Part shown: piece by piece, positions 1-6,088 of the stretch
Layout of the letters: each line of letters begins with the position of its first letter
Position numbering within the stretch: position 1 is the stretch's first letter
NCBI GenBank assembly: GCA_036521995.1
Contig: DATDGR010000207.1
Coordinates: 1 to 14,315 of the forward strand
Length of the DNA stretch: 14,315 nucleotides
Direction of reading: 5' to 3'
From: Gp13-AA77 sp036521995
GTDB taxonomy: Bacteria > Acidobacteriota > Terriglobia > UBA7540
Program-made: the position numbers and the translations under genes
Notes under the pieces: model-generated
What the model was told of the DNA's origin: nothing
Databases searched by the model: none
The model's input: only the letters and a program-made list of their open reading frames with translations

Positions 1-293
1 ATCTTCTTAGGATCGATCTTCTCGGGCCTTTTTTCTTCCGGAGGCGGTGTGGCCGGTGCCGGCTGCGTCTTCTTAGGAACCAAAACCGTCTCGCCCGGCT
101 GCGAGGACGGGCCGTTCTCTGAAGGCCCCGTCTGTGAAGGCGGCGGCGGCTGCTGAGCTTGCTGCGCGGACGAAGTCTGCTGCTCCTGCTGGGCCGCCCT
201 CAGCCCCCTTCGTCCCTGAACCGGTAAGACGAGCAGCAAACCCGCGATAGTCAATGACACGCACCCGGCTCGACGCGCATTATGGTGTCTCAT
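1..293 (-). CDS. Secreted Pro/Gln-rich protein, N-terminal part (runs off left edge)
   Basis: The frame is open from ATG 293-291 to the edge, giving 97 codons. The start follows a good Shine-Dalgarno (GAGGAGAGAG on the minus strand) and a promoter at 326-355. The N-terminus is basic (MRHHNARRAG), followed by a hydrophobic segment around residues 13-25, consistent with a signal peptide. After it comes a low-complexity linker rich in Gln, Pro and Ser, ending in a Lys/Glu/Pro-rich stretch with two PKK motifs. Acidobacterial VWFA-domain secreted proteins often begin with this kind of signal peptide plus Pro/Gln linker ending in EKI(D/N)P. That is a guess from style, because the diagnostic domain would lie outside the window. 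Confident as a coding region; the function is open. Confidence 0.7.
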   Translation of the reverse strand, partial: MRHHNARRAGCVSLTIAGLLLVLPVQGRRGLRAAQQEQQTSSAQQAQQPPPPSQTGPSENGPSSQPGETVLVPKKTQPAPATPPPEEKRPEKIDPKK

Positions 294-325
294 CGGACTC
301 TCTCCTCGAAAACTTAGACCTGTCC

Positions 326-355
326 ATTAGATGATGGCAAACGTTGCCGGGTCAA
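326..355 (-). promoter_or_regulatory. Sigma70-like promoter of the left-edge secreted protein gene
   Basis: On the minus strand there is TTGACC (355-350), an 18-base spacer and TCTAAT (331-326). Each box matches consensus at five of six bases. Transcription would start near 318-320, giving a leader of about 25 bases that contains the Shine-Dalgarno. The -35 box lies in the loop of a perfect inverted repeat (344-362). Confidence 0.55.
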
Positions 356-362
356 CCGGCAA
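344..362. repeat. Perfect 7-bp inverted repeat over a -35 box (operator candidate)
   Basis: TTGCCGG (344-350) and CCGGCAA (356-362) are exact reverse complements separated by five bases. The -35 box of the minus-strand promoter (350-355) overlaps the centre, so a protein bound here would block polymerase. No regulator gene lies next to it. Confidence 0.45.
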
Positions 363-690
363 AGCTGAGGATACTTCGCCGCCAGTTGATCCCCGAACCT
401 GGGTCAACCGGACAGCGCCGGTGTGCCGCCAGTCGAATATCATGCCATAATGCTTCCAGGGGGAGCCCGGTGAGTGCGTGGCATCCCACGCAGTTGCCGA
501 GAGAGCGAAGCAGGTAGCTGTCAAGCCCCGACCTCGGATCCACGAACAACGTAGTTTGCTGCCTGAAAGAAGCAGGGGAAGAAAGGCTCGATCGCGCCGT
601 TTCATCACGAGACCGGTTCACTCGATCACTTACTCCTGTCTGTTGCCTCGCAACCGCGGTTATCACGGAAGTTATATAAGCTTACAGACA
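363..690. other. Intergenic stretch without a supported gene
   Basis: About 330 bases lie between the divergent promoters at 326-355 and 691-719. Short open frames exist on both strands, but none has a ribosome binding site or a recognisable protein. An 11-bp direct repeat, GGGTCAACCGG, occurs at 349-359 and again at 401-411; the first copy overlaps the inverted repeat on the promoter. Nothing else stands out. Confidence 0.5.
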
Positions 691-719
691 TTGACTTCCG
701 GATAAAAGGCGGTTAGGCT
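691..719 (+). promoter_or_regulatory. Promoter of the Pro-rich secreted protein gene
   Basis: TTGACT (691-696), a 17-base spacer and TAGGCT (714-719) form a sigma70-like promoter with a five-of-six -35 box and a -10 that keeps the key TA...T bases. The inverted repeat AGGCGG (707-712) / CCGCCT (720-725) brackets the -10 exactly. A second small stem, CGGCA (728-732) / TGCCG (737-741), follows in the leader. The 50-base leader ends in a strong Shine-Dalgarno. Confidence 0.55.
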
Positions 720-770
720 CCGCCTGACGGCATTTTTGCCGAGCCCCAAAAATCTTGAGGGAGGAGTCGA

Positions 771-1190
771 ATGCGAAAACGCGTGGTGCAGTTTCTGCTC
801 GCCGCTTTGGTGGTACTGATTGGAGTTTCCTTACGCCGACTGGTTGTGGTGCCAGGTACTTCAAACGAAGGAATTTCAAACGCAGGTGCCCTAGGATTTG
901 CGCCTGTTCCGCAGCTTCCGGAAGGCCAAGCCTCCAATTCAGGTGCGGTCGAGACCCCGCCACTGCCTCCGACATTGGAGGCCCTGTCGGGCTTGATGGC
1001 CATTGGAGGGTCGCCCATGCCATTGCCGCCTCCGGGTTTGCTGGCTATCGGAGGGTTGCCCATGCCATTGCCACCTCCGGGTTTGCTGGTTATCGTGAGG
1101 GTCGCCCATGCCATTGCCCCCTCCTGGACAAAACCGGCATCCTCAAAATTGGCCTTGGACCTGCTCCGAGTTAGGTCTTATTCAGCATGA
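771..1190 (+). CDS. Small secreted Pro-rich repeat protein, unknown function
   Basis: The start is set by a strong Shine-Dalgarno, GGGAGGAG (759-766), four bases before ATG, and by the promoter at 691-719. The 139-residue product has a basic N-terminus and a hydrophobic segment (about residues 5-20), so it is probably exported or anchored at the membrane. A Pro/Gly-rich region follows, with two 15-residue repeats, AIGGSPMPLPPPGLL and AIGGLPMPLPPPGLL (residues 77-106). The DNA holds a third copy, but one extra T at 1096 shifts it out of frame. The tail from about residue 109 therefore reads differently from the repeat and is probably a secondary sequence. Removing that T would give another PMPLPPPG copy and an end at 1257, overlapping the next gene. 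No family recognised. Confidence 0.6.
   Translation: MRKRVVQFLLAALVVLIGVSLRRLVVVPGTSNEGISNAGALGFAPVPQLPEGQASNSGAVETPPLPPTLEALSGLMAIGGSPMPLPPPGLLAIGGLPMPLPPPGLLVIVRVAHAIAPSWTKPASSKLALDLLRVRSYSA
998..1124 (+). repeat. 45-bp tandem repeat, about 2.8 copies
   Basis: Copies lie at 998-1042, 1043-1087 and 1088-1124. Copies 1 and 2 differ at four positions. Copy 3 carries one inserted T (1096), has a 3' part that diverges after CCATTGCCCCCTCC, and is incomplete. In the gene's frame each full copy encodes 15 residues built around PMPLPPPG. Confidence 0.85.
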
Positions 1191-1212
1191 CGGTCCGGCG
1201 AAAATAATTGAC

Positions 1213-1241
1213 TTGAAAAAGAGGACGATGTCGTCTATCTT
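1213..1241 (+). promoter_or_regulatory. Promoter of the 7TM gene, implying a leaderless transcript
   Basis: TTGAAA (1213-1218), a 17-base spacer and TATCTT (1236-1241) form a good sigma70-like promoter. The expected transcription start, six to eight bases past the -10, falls at about 1248-1250, on or next to the ATG at 1250. This fits the absence of any Shine-Dalgarno before that ATG. Confidence 0.5.
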
Positions 1242-1249
1242 AATAGCAT

Positions 1250-1975
1250 ATGGCTGACGGACTGATTATCGGCGGTCTTCAGTATCTGTGCTATGCCCTA
1301 GAGCTGGGCCTCTTGCTGCTCTTGCTGAATCGAGGTTACGGTCGCGGCCTTACGGCCCTGTGTTTCTACGTTGGAGGGCTGTTCGCAGTCGACTCTGTGG
1401 TTCGCCCATGGTTCTTGCACCAGTATCGCCTAACGTCACCTCAGTACTTTCAGGCTTACTGGCTCACCGACGCGCTGCTGACACTCGGGACATTTCTTCT
1501 GATCTACACCTTTTTCCTGCGCACTTTCTCACGGGATCACGAGACTTGGGCATTCATTCGTCCCGTGCTGTGGCTTGTTCTCATCCTGGTCCTGGCGCTC
1601 TCGTGCTTCGCCATTAAGCAGCACTACGCACAGCCCTTCACCCGATTCGTTTACCTCTTCAGTCAGAACTTGTATTTTACGGGTGCGGTGCTCAATACCG
1701 TGCTGTACGTGATGCTTCAACGCCGGCCGGAGTCGGAGCCAGATTTGCAGTTGCTGGTTTGCGGTCTTGGAATTCAGTACGCCGGATCGGCGGCGACTTT
1801 TGCGCTCATTCGCTTGACTCACAACCAGAACGACACGGCGAGGCTTCTTGCGCCCTACTTGGCTCAGGTATGCACGCTCGCCATGCTAGGCACATGGTTT
1901 TACGCTGCGTCCCGTGTGTTTCGCACTGCCAGCCGTAAGCTGGTCAGCAGGCCGAGCGTACCTGTTCCCGTGTGA
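1250..1975 (+). CDS. Seven-helix membrane protein, unknown function
   Basis: A 241-residue, very hydrophobic protein. By eye there are seven membrane segments, at about residues 5-26, 33-52, 70-90, 105-122, 135-155, 168-186 and 200-220, followed by a basic C-terminal tail (about 222-241). No catalytic motif or soluble domain is visible. The count of seven helices with a basic, presumably cytoplasmic tail recalls bacterial 7TM sensor modules, but no attached kinase or cyclase domain is present, so this is only a structural comparison. The start has no Shine-Dalgarno and sits at the predicted transcription start. It is followed after 40 bases by a one-helix membrane protein, probably in the same operon and possibly a partner. 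Family not recognised. Confidence 0.75.
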   Translation: MADGLIIGGLQYLCYALELGLLLLLLNRGYGRGLTALCFYVGGLFAVDSVVRPWFLHQYRLTSPQYFQAYWLTDALLTLGTFLLIYTFFLRTFSRDHETWAFIRPVLWLVLILVLALSCFAIKQHYAQPFTRFVYLFSQNLYFTGAVLNTVLYVMLQRRPESEPDLQLLVCGLGIQYAGSAATFALIRLTHNQNDTARLLAPYLAQVCTLAMLGTWFYAASRVFRTASRKLVSRPSVPVPV

Positions 1976-2015
1976 AATCGGGATCAGTTTCTCGGTTATT
2001 CTTGCAGAGGTTGGA

Positions 2016-2492
2016 ATGATTTCCGCGACTTTGATTCTGGTGGTTTCGGCAGCACTGTTCTTGTTCTATCTTCAGTCGACGTGCGAAAGGATTCTCCGGC
2101 GCCGCTTTGAAGATCCGTTGCCAGACCCCATCGTCGACGCCAATCGACTTGAGTTCCCCTTCGTCCGCAAGGCGCTGGAGGAGTTCGATGCTCCCGTGGA
2201 CTATGCGCGTTTTTCGATGCAACTAAAGTGCGATTACCTGGCCCTGGTCTATTTGCTCAAGAACGCCGCCAACCAGCGAGGCCGTCTCTGCTGGCATGAG
2301 CGACTACTAGCCATCTATTTCCGCGTATTATCGGGCACTTTGGCAGGCTTGCACCTGGTGGCATTCGCGGAGCGGCCGGTGCTGTTGAAGATGACTTCCG
2401 TCCTTGGGTATTTCGCGAATGTGCTCGGCGAGCGAATCAAACGGGTTCGTTTCGGCCACCTGACCGCCTCCGAGTATTTGATGACCCTATAG
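2016..2492 (+). CDS. Single-helix membrane protein with cytoplasmic domain, unknown function
   Basis: The frame is open from further upstream (1914), but ATG 2016 is preferred. It has AGAGG five bases before it, it begins with a clean hydrophobic helix (MISATLILVVSAALFLFYL), and the longer version would overlap the 7TM gene. The 158-residue product is one N-terminal membrane segment (residues 2-19) followed by a soluble region of about 135 residues rich in Arg, Leu and Phe (for example CERILRRRFEDPLPDP). Positive charges after the helix suggest that this region is cytoplasmic. No known domain recognised. It lies 40 bases after the 7TM gene on the same strand, so the two are likely co-transcribed. 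It ends 26 bases from the convergent receptor gene, with no obvious terminator between. Confidence 0.7.
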   Translation: MISATLILVVSAALFLFYLQSTCERILRRRFEDPLPDPIVDANRLEFPFVRKALEEFDAPVDYARFSMQLKCDYLALVYLLKNAANQRGRLCWHERLLAIYFRVLSGTLAGLHLVAFAERPVLLKMTSVLGYFANVLGERIKRVRFGHLTASEYLMTL

Positions 2493-2518
2493 TCCTGCCT
2501 TCGGTCTGCCTTGGTGCT

Positions 2519-4783
2519 TTACTCCTTGACCAGATTAAAGCGTATCCCGGCCATGAAGTTCAAGGGCAACGCCGGATAGCCGAGCACCTCCTCGTAGTGC
2601 TGGTCTAACAGGTTGTAGAGGTAGCCGAAGATCTCAAGCCCTCGATAAGCGCGATAAGAGAATCCCTCATCCAGGCGCGCGTACCCCTTGTTTTCAAAAA
2701 GACATTGCAGTCCCGGCCCGAGCGGCGGTGGCTCGCAGGCAAAGGTGCCCAGGTTGGGCTCGAGGTCGAGATCCTGTCCCCGGAAGTAACCGTTCGACTC
2801 CAGGGTAAGCCGCTTGTGGCTCCAGGCGGCCGTGTAAAATCCTGAGTTGCGCGGACGCCGCAGCAGCGGTTGGCCCACCCGAAAAGGCGCCAAGGCCTCG
2901 CTGGTCCCATCCAAAGCCAGGATTGAGGTCGGCAGGAACGTATACCCGGCCTCGATCCGCAGCGCCGGTCTCGGCTGCACATGGAATGAGGCTTCCAGGC
3001 CTTCGGCCCGCGCGTTGCCGAGGTTGGCCGAAGTGAACGTGCTTAGGTTCGTCAGCGAACCACCCAGTACCTCGATTTGGTCTTTGAATCGATTGTAAAA
3101 ATAGGTTAGCTGAAGTGCCGCGTGATCACTGAAAAGCCGCTGCTCGACGCCGACGTCGAAACTGAGGCTGCGCTCCGGCTTGAGCTGCGGATTGTCCGTG
3201 AAGGCGAGCTCAAAACCGTTGGGAGCGCGGATCCCAGTGCCGAAGCTCGAGTGCAGGCGAGTGGCGCCCAGCTTGTTTGAAGAGCCGGACGCCGGGCGGG
3301 CGAGCCAGGCCACCGAAAGATGGGGATCGACCTGCACGATTGCGCTCGCCGGGATGGCTGGGCGCTCTCCTAAGGCGGCGGGAGGCAAGGCGCCTGTGCG
3401 GATGTCATCCGCACGCACGCCAGCGATTACCATCCAGCGGCTCTCAGGAATCCAGCGGTTCTCGAGAAAGTAGCCTAGTGTGTTGCGCGGAAGCAGGAAA
3501 GGATTGCTGTTGGCGTCCGCAATATAGGTGTCTTTGATTTGCTCCCGGTTGTATTCGAACCCGCCCACCAGGAAATCCTGATTCGTCACCAGAATCTCGC
3601 TTCGGGTATTGAAGACCGCACGCAGATTGTCCGAGAATTCGTCCCCGAAGGTCGAGCGGAAATAATAATCATTGGTCGAAACGGTGGCCGTCGTCACCTG
3701 GCGGAACCGCGGCGAGAACTGCTCAGAATAGCCCAGGGCATACGCGAAGAGGTTCTGCTTGTCTCGAGAGTAGGGATCGAGTCCGGTAAAAAGGTGGTCG
3801 GGGTCGGAGCCGTACGGGCCCGGATCGCCCGCGTCATTGGCGTTGCCGAAAAAGCGAAAATTGAACTGGCGGTGGCCGCTTGTTGGGTAGTTCAGGCTTA
3901 CCATGGCGCTCTGGTCTGTGTATTGATCGTTCGGAACCACGCCGCTGGACTCCAGCCGGGTCGCATCCACTGCCCAGCCGAGGCCGTGCGAAAGACCGCT
4001 TGCGCCGACGCCGATCCGCCAAGTGTAAAAGCTGCCGGCTTCTTCGAGCAGCGAAAAGCGCGGAGGACCATCCCCCTGGTGGGTCACGACGTTCACCACG
4101 CTGGACACCGCATTGTTGCCATACACAGCACTTTCAGGACTGCGCGTTACCTCCACGCGCTCCACACCGTCCGTGGTAAGCGGAGCGAAGTCAAAGGCGC
4201 CGCCGAACTCGTTCAACTCAATGCCATCAACCATCACCAGGTTGTAATCAGACTCGCCGCCGCGTACGAAGACGCTGGTGACGCCACCCCATCGCCCGCT
4301 CTGGCTCACGGAAACGCCGGGCACCGCTCGCAAAGCATCGTAGATCATCTGATTGCCGCGATCCTGCATGGCCGCGGAACTGAGCACGCTTACCGATGAC
4401 CCGACTTGCGGCGTAAGAGCTCCGCCGAGGGTTGCAGAAACGACCACGTGTTGCGCGACCGCGCTTAGCTTGAGATGAAGATCGAGGTTCTGGTTCTGTC
4501 GAGCCCCGAGCGTCACGCCGCTGGCGGTGGTGGAGAGCCCTGGGACCTCCGCGACCAGCTGATAGGTACCTCGCGCGAGGCCCTCAAAGGCGTAACGCCC
4601 AACAGCATCGGTGGAGCGCTCTTCGACCGCGTTCAGCGGTGAGAGCAAGCTGACGTGCGCCCCCGCGACCGGCCGGCCTTGCGGGTCAAGGACCGTCCCG
4701 CGGATTGAGCCGGCGCGCCCTGATGCCGCAAAGAACAGTAGCGCCAGCAACGGAATCATGGACTTGATGGTATTGAGTTGCAT
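2519..4783 (-). CDS. btuB: TonB-dependent outer-membrane receptor, probable cobalamin/corrinoid transporter (BtuB-like)
   Basis: The 754-residue product has a signal peptide (about 1-24, ending GRAG). A carboxypeptidase-regulatory-like beta-sandwich follows (about 27-108; SIRGTVLDPQGRPVAGAHV), then a TonB-box-like VVVSAT (113-118). The plug is BtuB-like (about 125-235) with VFVRGGESDYNLVMVDGIEL and SPESAVYGNNAVSSVVNVVT. A beta-barrel runs to the C-terminus (GIRFNLVKE). Classical BtuB is about 610 residues; the extra length is mainly the N-terminal sandwich, which is common in Acidobacteriota and Bacteroidota receptors. The start has AAGGAG ten bases upstream. A full cobalamin riboswitch precedes the gene, which strongly supports corrinoid uptake across the outer membrane, powered by TonB-ExbBD. 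No btuCDF or cobalamin synthesis genes lie nearby. The gene converges with the one-helix protein gene. Confidence 0.9.
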   Translation of the reverse strand: MQLNTIKSMIPLLALLFFAASGRAGSIRGTVLDPQGRPVAGAHVSLLSPLNAVEERSTDAVGRYAFEGLARGTYQLVAEVPGLSTTASGVTLGARQNQNLDLHLKLSAVAQHVVVSATLGGALTPQVGSSVSVLSSAAMQDRGNQMIYDALRAVPGVSVSQSGRWGGVTSVFVRGGESDYNLVMVDGIELNEFGGAFDFAPLTTDGVERVEVTRSPESAVYGNNAVSSVVNVVTHQGDGPPRFSLLEEAGSFYTWRIGVGASGLSHGLGWAVDATRLESSGVVPNDQYTDQSAMVSLNYPTSGHRQFNFRFFGNANDAGDPGPYGSDPDHLFTGLDPYSRDKQNLFAYALGYSEQFSPRFRQVTTATVSTNDYYFRSTFGDEFSDNLRAVFNTRSEILVTNQDFLVGGFEYNREQIKDTYIADANSNPFLLPRNTLGYFLENRWIPESRWMVIAGVRADDIRTGALPPAALGERPAIPASAIVQVDPHLSVAWLARPASGSSNKLGATRLHSSFGTGIRAPNGFELAFTDNPQLKPERSLSFDVGVEQRLFSDHAALQLTYFYNRFKDQIEVLGGSLTNLSTFTSANLGNARAEGLEASFHVQPRPALRIEAGYTFLPTSILALDGTSEALAPFRVGQPLLRRPRNSGFYTAAWSHKRLTLESNGYFRGQDLDLEPNLGTFACEPPPLGPGLQCLFENKGYARLDEGFSYRAYRGLEIFGYLYNLLDQHYEEVLGYPALPLNFMAGIRFNLVKE

Positions 4784-4801
4784 GGTGGCTCAGCTCCTTC
4801 T

Positions 4802-4833
4802 CCCCGCTCACACGGCGGGGCGTTGGTCCAACG
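4802..4833 (-). promoter_or_regulatory. Hairpins next to the receptor's ribosome binding site (expression platform candidate)
   Basis: A 6-bp perfect stem, CCCCGC (4802-4807) / GCGGGG (4815-4820), ends on the mRNA only two bases before AGAAGGAG, the ribosome binding site of the receptor gene. Just upstream on the mRNA lies another inverted repeat, CGTTGG/CCAACG (4821-4833). Neither stem is followed by a U-run, so translational rather than terminator control is the likelier mode. This is inferred from sequence only. Confidence 0.4.
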
Positions 4834-4944
4834 GAGAGAGTCACCCCAAGGTAGGCTACAACCAAGCCTCGCGACTCGTCCAAACCGGAATCCCGAGGCC
4901 GTCGAAATCCCCCGGACTCTTTCCGTCGAAGAGTGAGGTTCAAC

Positions 4945-5122
4945 GATTATTCCGGGGCAGGCTTCCTGGCTCTCGGGTCATCGCCCGAATCCATCGCCTT
5001 CCCATGCCTGTAGCGTGAACGAAGGCACAGTGGCTGGCGCCCCAGCTAGGCTAGCGCCCTGACGGATCCGGCTCGCCGATTACAGTGGCGGGACCGCGGC
5101 CGATTTGCACGGCCTTTCCTTT
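4945..5122 (-). ncRNA. Cobalamin (AdoCbl-type) riboswitch
   Basis: The minus strand carries the conserved elements in order: GTGCAAATC (5110-5102), CCCGCCACTGT (5092-5082), a second GCCACTG (5034-5028), TGGGAAGGCG (about 5006-4997), and a B12 box within CCGAGAGCCAGGAAGCCTGCC-type sequence (4976-4956; core AGCCAGGAAGCCTGCC). This order and spacing match the known cobalamin riboswitch. It lies in the leader of the TonB-dependent receptor gene, where bound cobalamin would switch expression off. The outer limits are approximate because the P1 stem was not folded. Confidence 0.93.
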
Positions 5123-5124
5123 TT

Positions 5125-5146
5125 CTCCCGAACGTAGAATCGGGAG
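5125..5146 (-). repeat. 7-bp inverted repeat just upstream of the riboswitch
   Basis: CTCCCGA (5125-5131) and TCGGGAG (5140-5146) form a perfect stem with an eight-base loop in the receptor mRNA leader, immediately before the riboswitch core. No U-run follows on the minus strand, so it is not a simple terminator. It may be a 5' stabilising stem or part of the aptamer's outer structure. Confidence 0.45.
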
Positions 5147-5190
5147 CACCCACAGAACACAAACTGTCAAAGAGCAAGACTGACTTTGCA

Positions 5191-5219
5191 ACCTTAACGC
5201 CGGATGAAGGCGATGTCAA
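5191..5219 (-). promoter_or_regulatory. Promoter of the riboswitch-receptor transcript
   Basis: A perfect TTGACA (5219-5214) is followed by a 17-base spacer and TAAGGT (5196-5191), which keeps the key TA...T of the -10. The start would be near 5184, leaving about 60 bases before the riboswitch and a leader of about 400 bases. A second TTGACA (5170-5165) has no good -10 at the right distance. Confidence 0.55.
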
Positions 5220-5278
5220 GCGGTCACCGGCCAGTCTTCAGGCTGCCCCCGGTCGCATCACCGTCGGACCGTGCCGGC

Positions 5279-6013
5279 CTAATTCACCCACTGGTCCGGT
5301 CCTTTGCGATCGCGCTTTTGCATGTAGACCTCGAACTTGCGGCGCAGCCGGGTGCGGCGCCACTCTGCGTATTGGCCCCGAAGATCGAAGACCAATCTCC
5401 CGCCCTTCATCCCGCGCAGATAGAGGTATCCAAACAGCATCCCGCCGAGGTGCGCGATATGACTGACGCCGGAGCCAGGCTGGGTGAGCGACGCCCAGAA
5501 CTCAATGAGGCCCATGATCAGCACAAACCACTTGGCTTTGATGGGAATCACGAACCAGAGGAAAATCGGCCGCTCGGGAAAGAGCATCCCGTAGGCGAGC
5601 AAAATCCCGTAAACGGCGCCCGAGTTTCCGATGGTCATCACGAAACTCGAAGGCTGCAGGACCACGCTGAAAAGGCCGGCGCCGATGCCCGTCAGAAAGA
5701 AATAGAGAAGGAATCGCTGCGAGCCCCAGGCGCGCTCCAGGTCATAACCAAACATCCAGAGCGCGAAGAGGTTGAAGATGATATGAAACCAGCCGCCATG
5801 AAGAAAAAGGTAGGTGCCGAGCTGCCAGATCCAGAGGTGATGGGTGACCGCGTAAGGCGTGAGGCCGAACAGCAGGAAAGGAAGCCGCCACTCGACGAAT
5901 TGGGCTGGGACATAGGTGAGTAGAAAAGCCGCCGAGGTGACGATCACGAGCGACTTCACGACTCCAGTGAGGGGCGGTCCGAACGAAATCTGCGCTTGAC
6001 CGTAGCGCGCCAT
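5279..6013 (-). CDS. Rhomboid-family intramembrane serine protease
   Basis: The 244-residue product cleaves membrane proteins within the bilayer, by family knowledge. Rhomboid signatures are clear: HGGWFHIIFN with His77 and Asn81, corresponding to the conserved HxxxN of the oxyanion region; the GNSG motif (129-132) with catalytic Ser131; and AHLGG with catalytic His188. About six membrane helices are visible, with a basic C-terminal tail (about 213-244; RRTRLRRKF). Substrates are not evident. The N-terminus MARYGQAQISFGPP is typical of rhomboids. Its only Shine-Dalgarno-like sequence, GAGG, sits a single base from the ATG, so initiation may be weak or coupled. The gene lies 75 bases downstream of a secreted-protein gene on the same strand and is probably co-transcribed with it from the promoter at 6856-6884. 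Confidence 0.92.
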   Translation of the reverse strand: MARYGQAQISFGPPLTGVVKSLVIVTSAAFLLTYVPAQFVEWRLPFLLFGLTPYAVTHHLWIWQLGTYLFLHGGWFHIIFNLFALWMFGYDLERAWGSQRFLLYFFLTGIGAGLFSVVLQPSSFVMTIGNSGAVYGILLAYGMLFPERPIFLWFVIPIKAKWFVLIMGLIEFWASLTQPGSGVSHIAHLGGMLFGYLYLRGMKGGRLVFDLRGQYAEWRRTRLRRKFEVYMQKRDRKGPDQWVN

Positions 6014-6088
6014 GCCTCAAGCGTAGCACGGAATTTGCGGCCAAGGCATTCTGGACATCGCTCTCGATCGATTGCCGGTAAGGGTTGC

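Noticed and set aside
352..666. Minus-strand open frame with a CVGCH motif, resembling a c-type haem site
   Set aside because: It has no ribosome binding site, no signal peptide and no other cytochrome features; a single CxxCH in about 100 residues can arise by chance.
755..1174. Alternative overlapping frame starting at 755
   Set aside because: The Shine-Dalgarno GGGAGGAG at 759-766 serves ATG 771, and the 755 frame lacks a signal peptide or other protein features.
3539..4399. Plus-strand open frame of 286 codons
   Set aside because: Antisense to the well-supported TonB-dependent receptor; no recognisable protein.
5165..5170. Second TTGACA as the receptor promoter
   Set aside because: No acceptable -10 box at 16-18 bases; the TTGACA at 5214-5219 with TAAGGT fits better.
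5204..5923. Plus-strand open frame of 239 codons
   Set aside because: It lies antisense to the rhomboid gene, which has all catalytic motifs; the plus frame has low-complexity charged sequence only.
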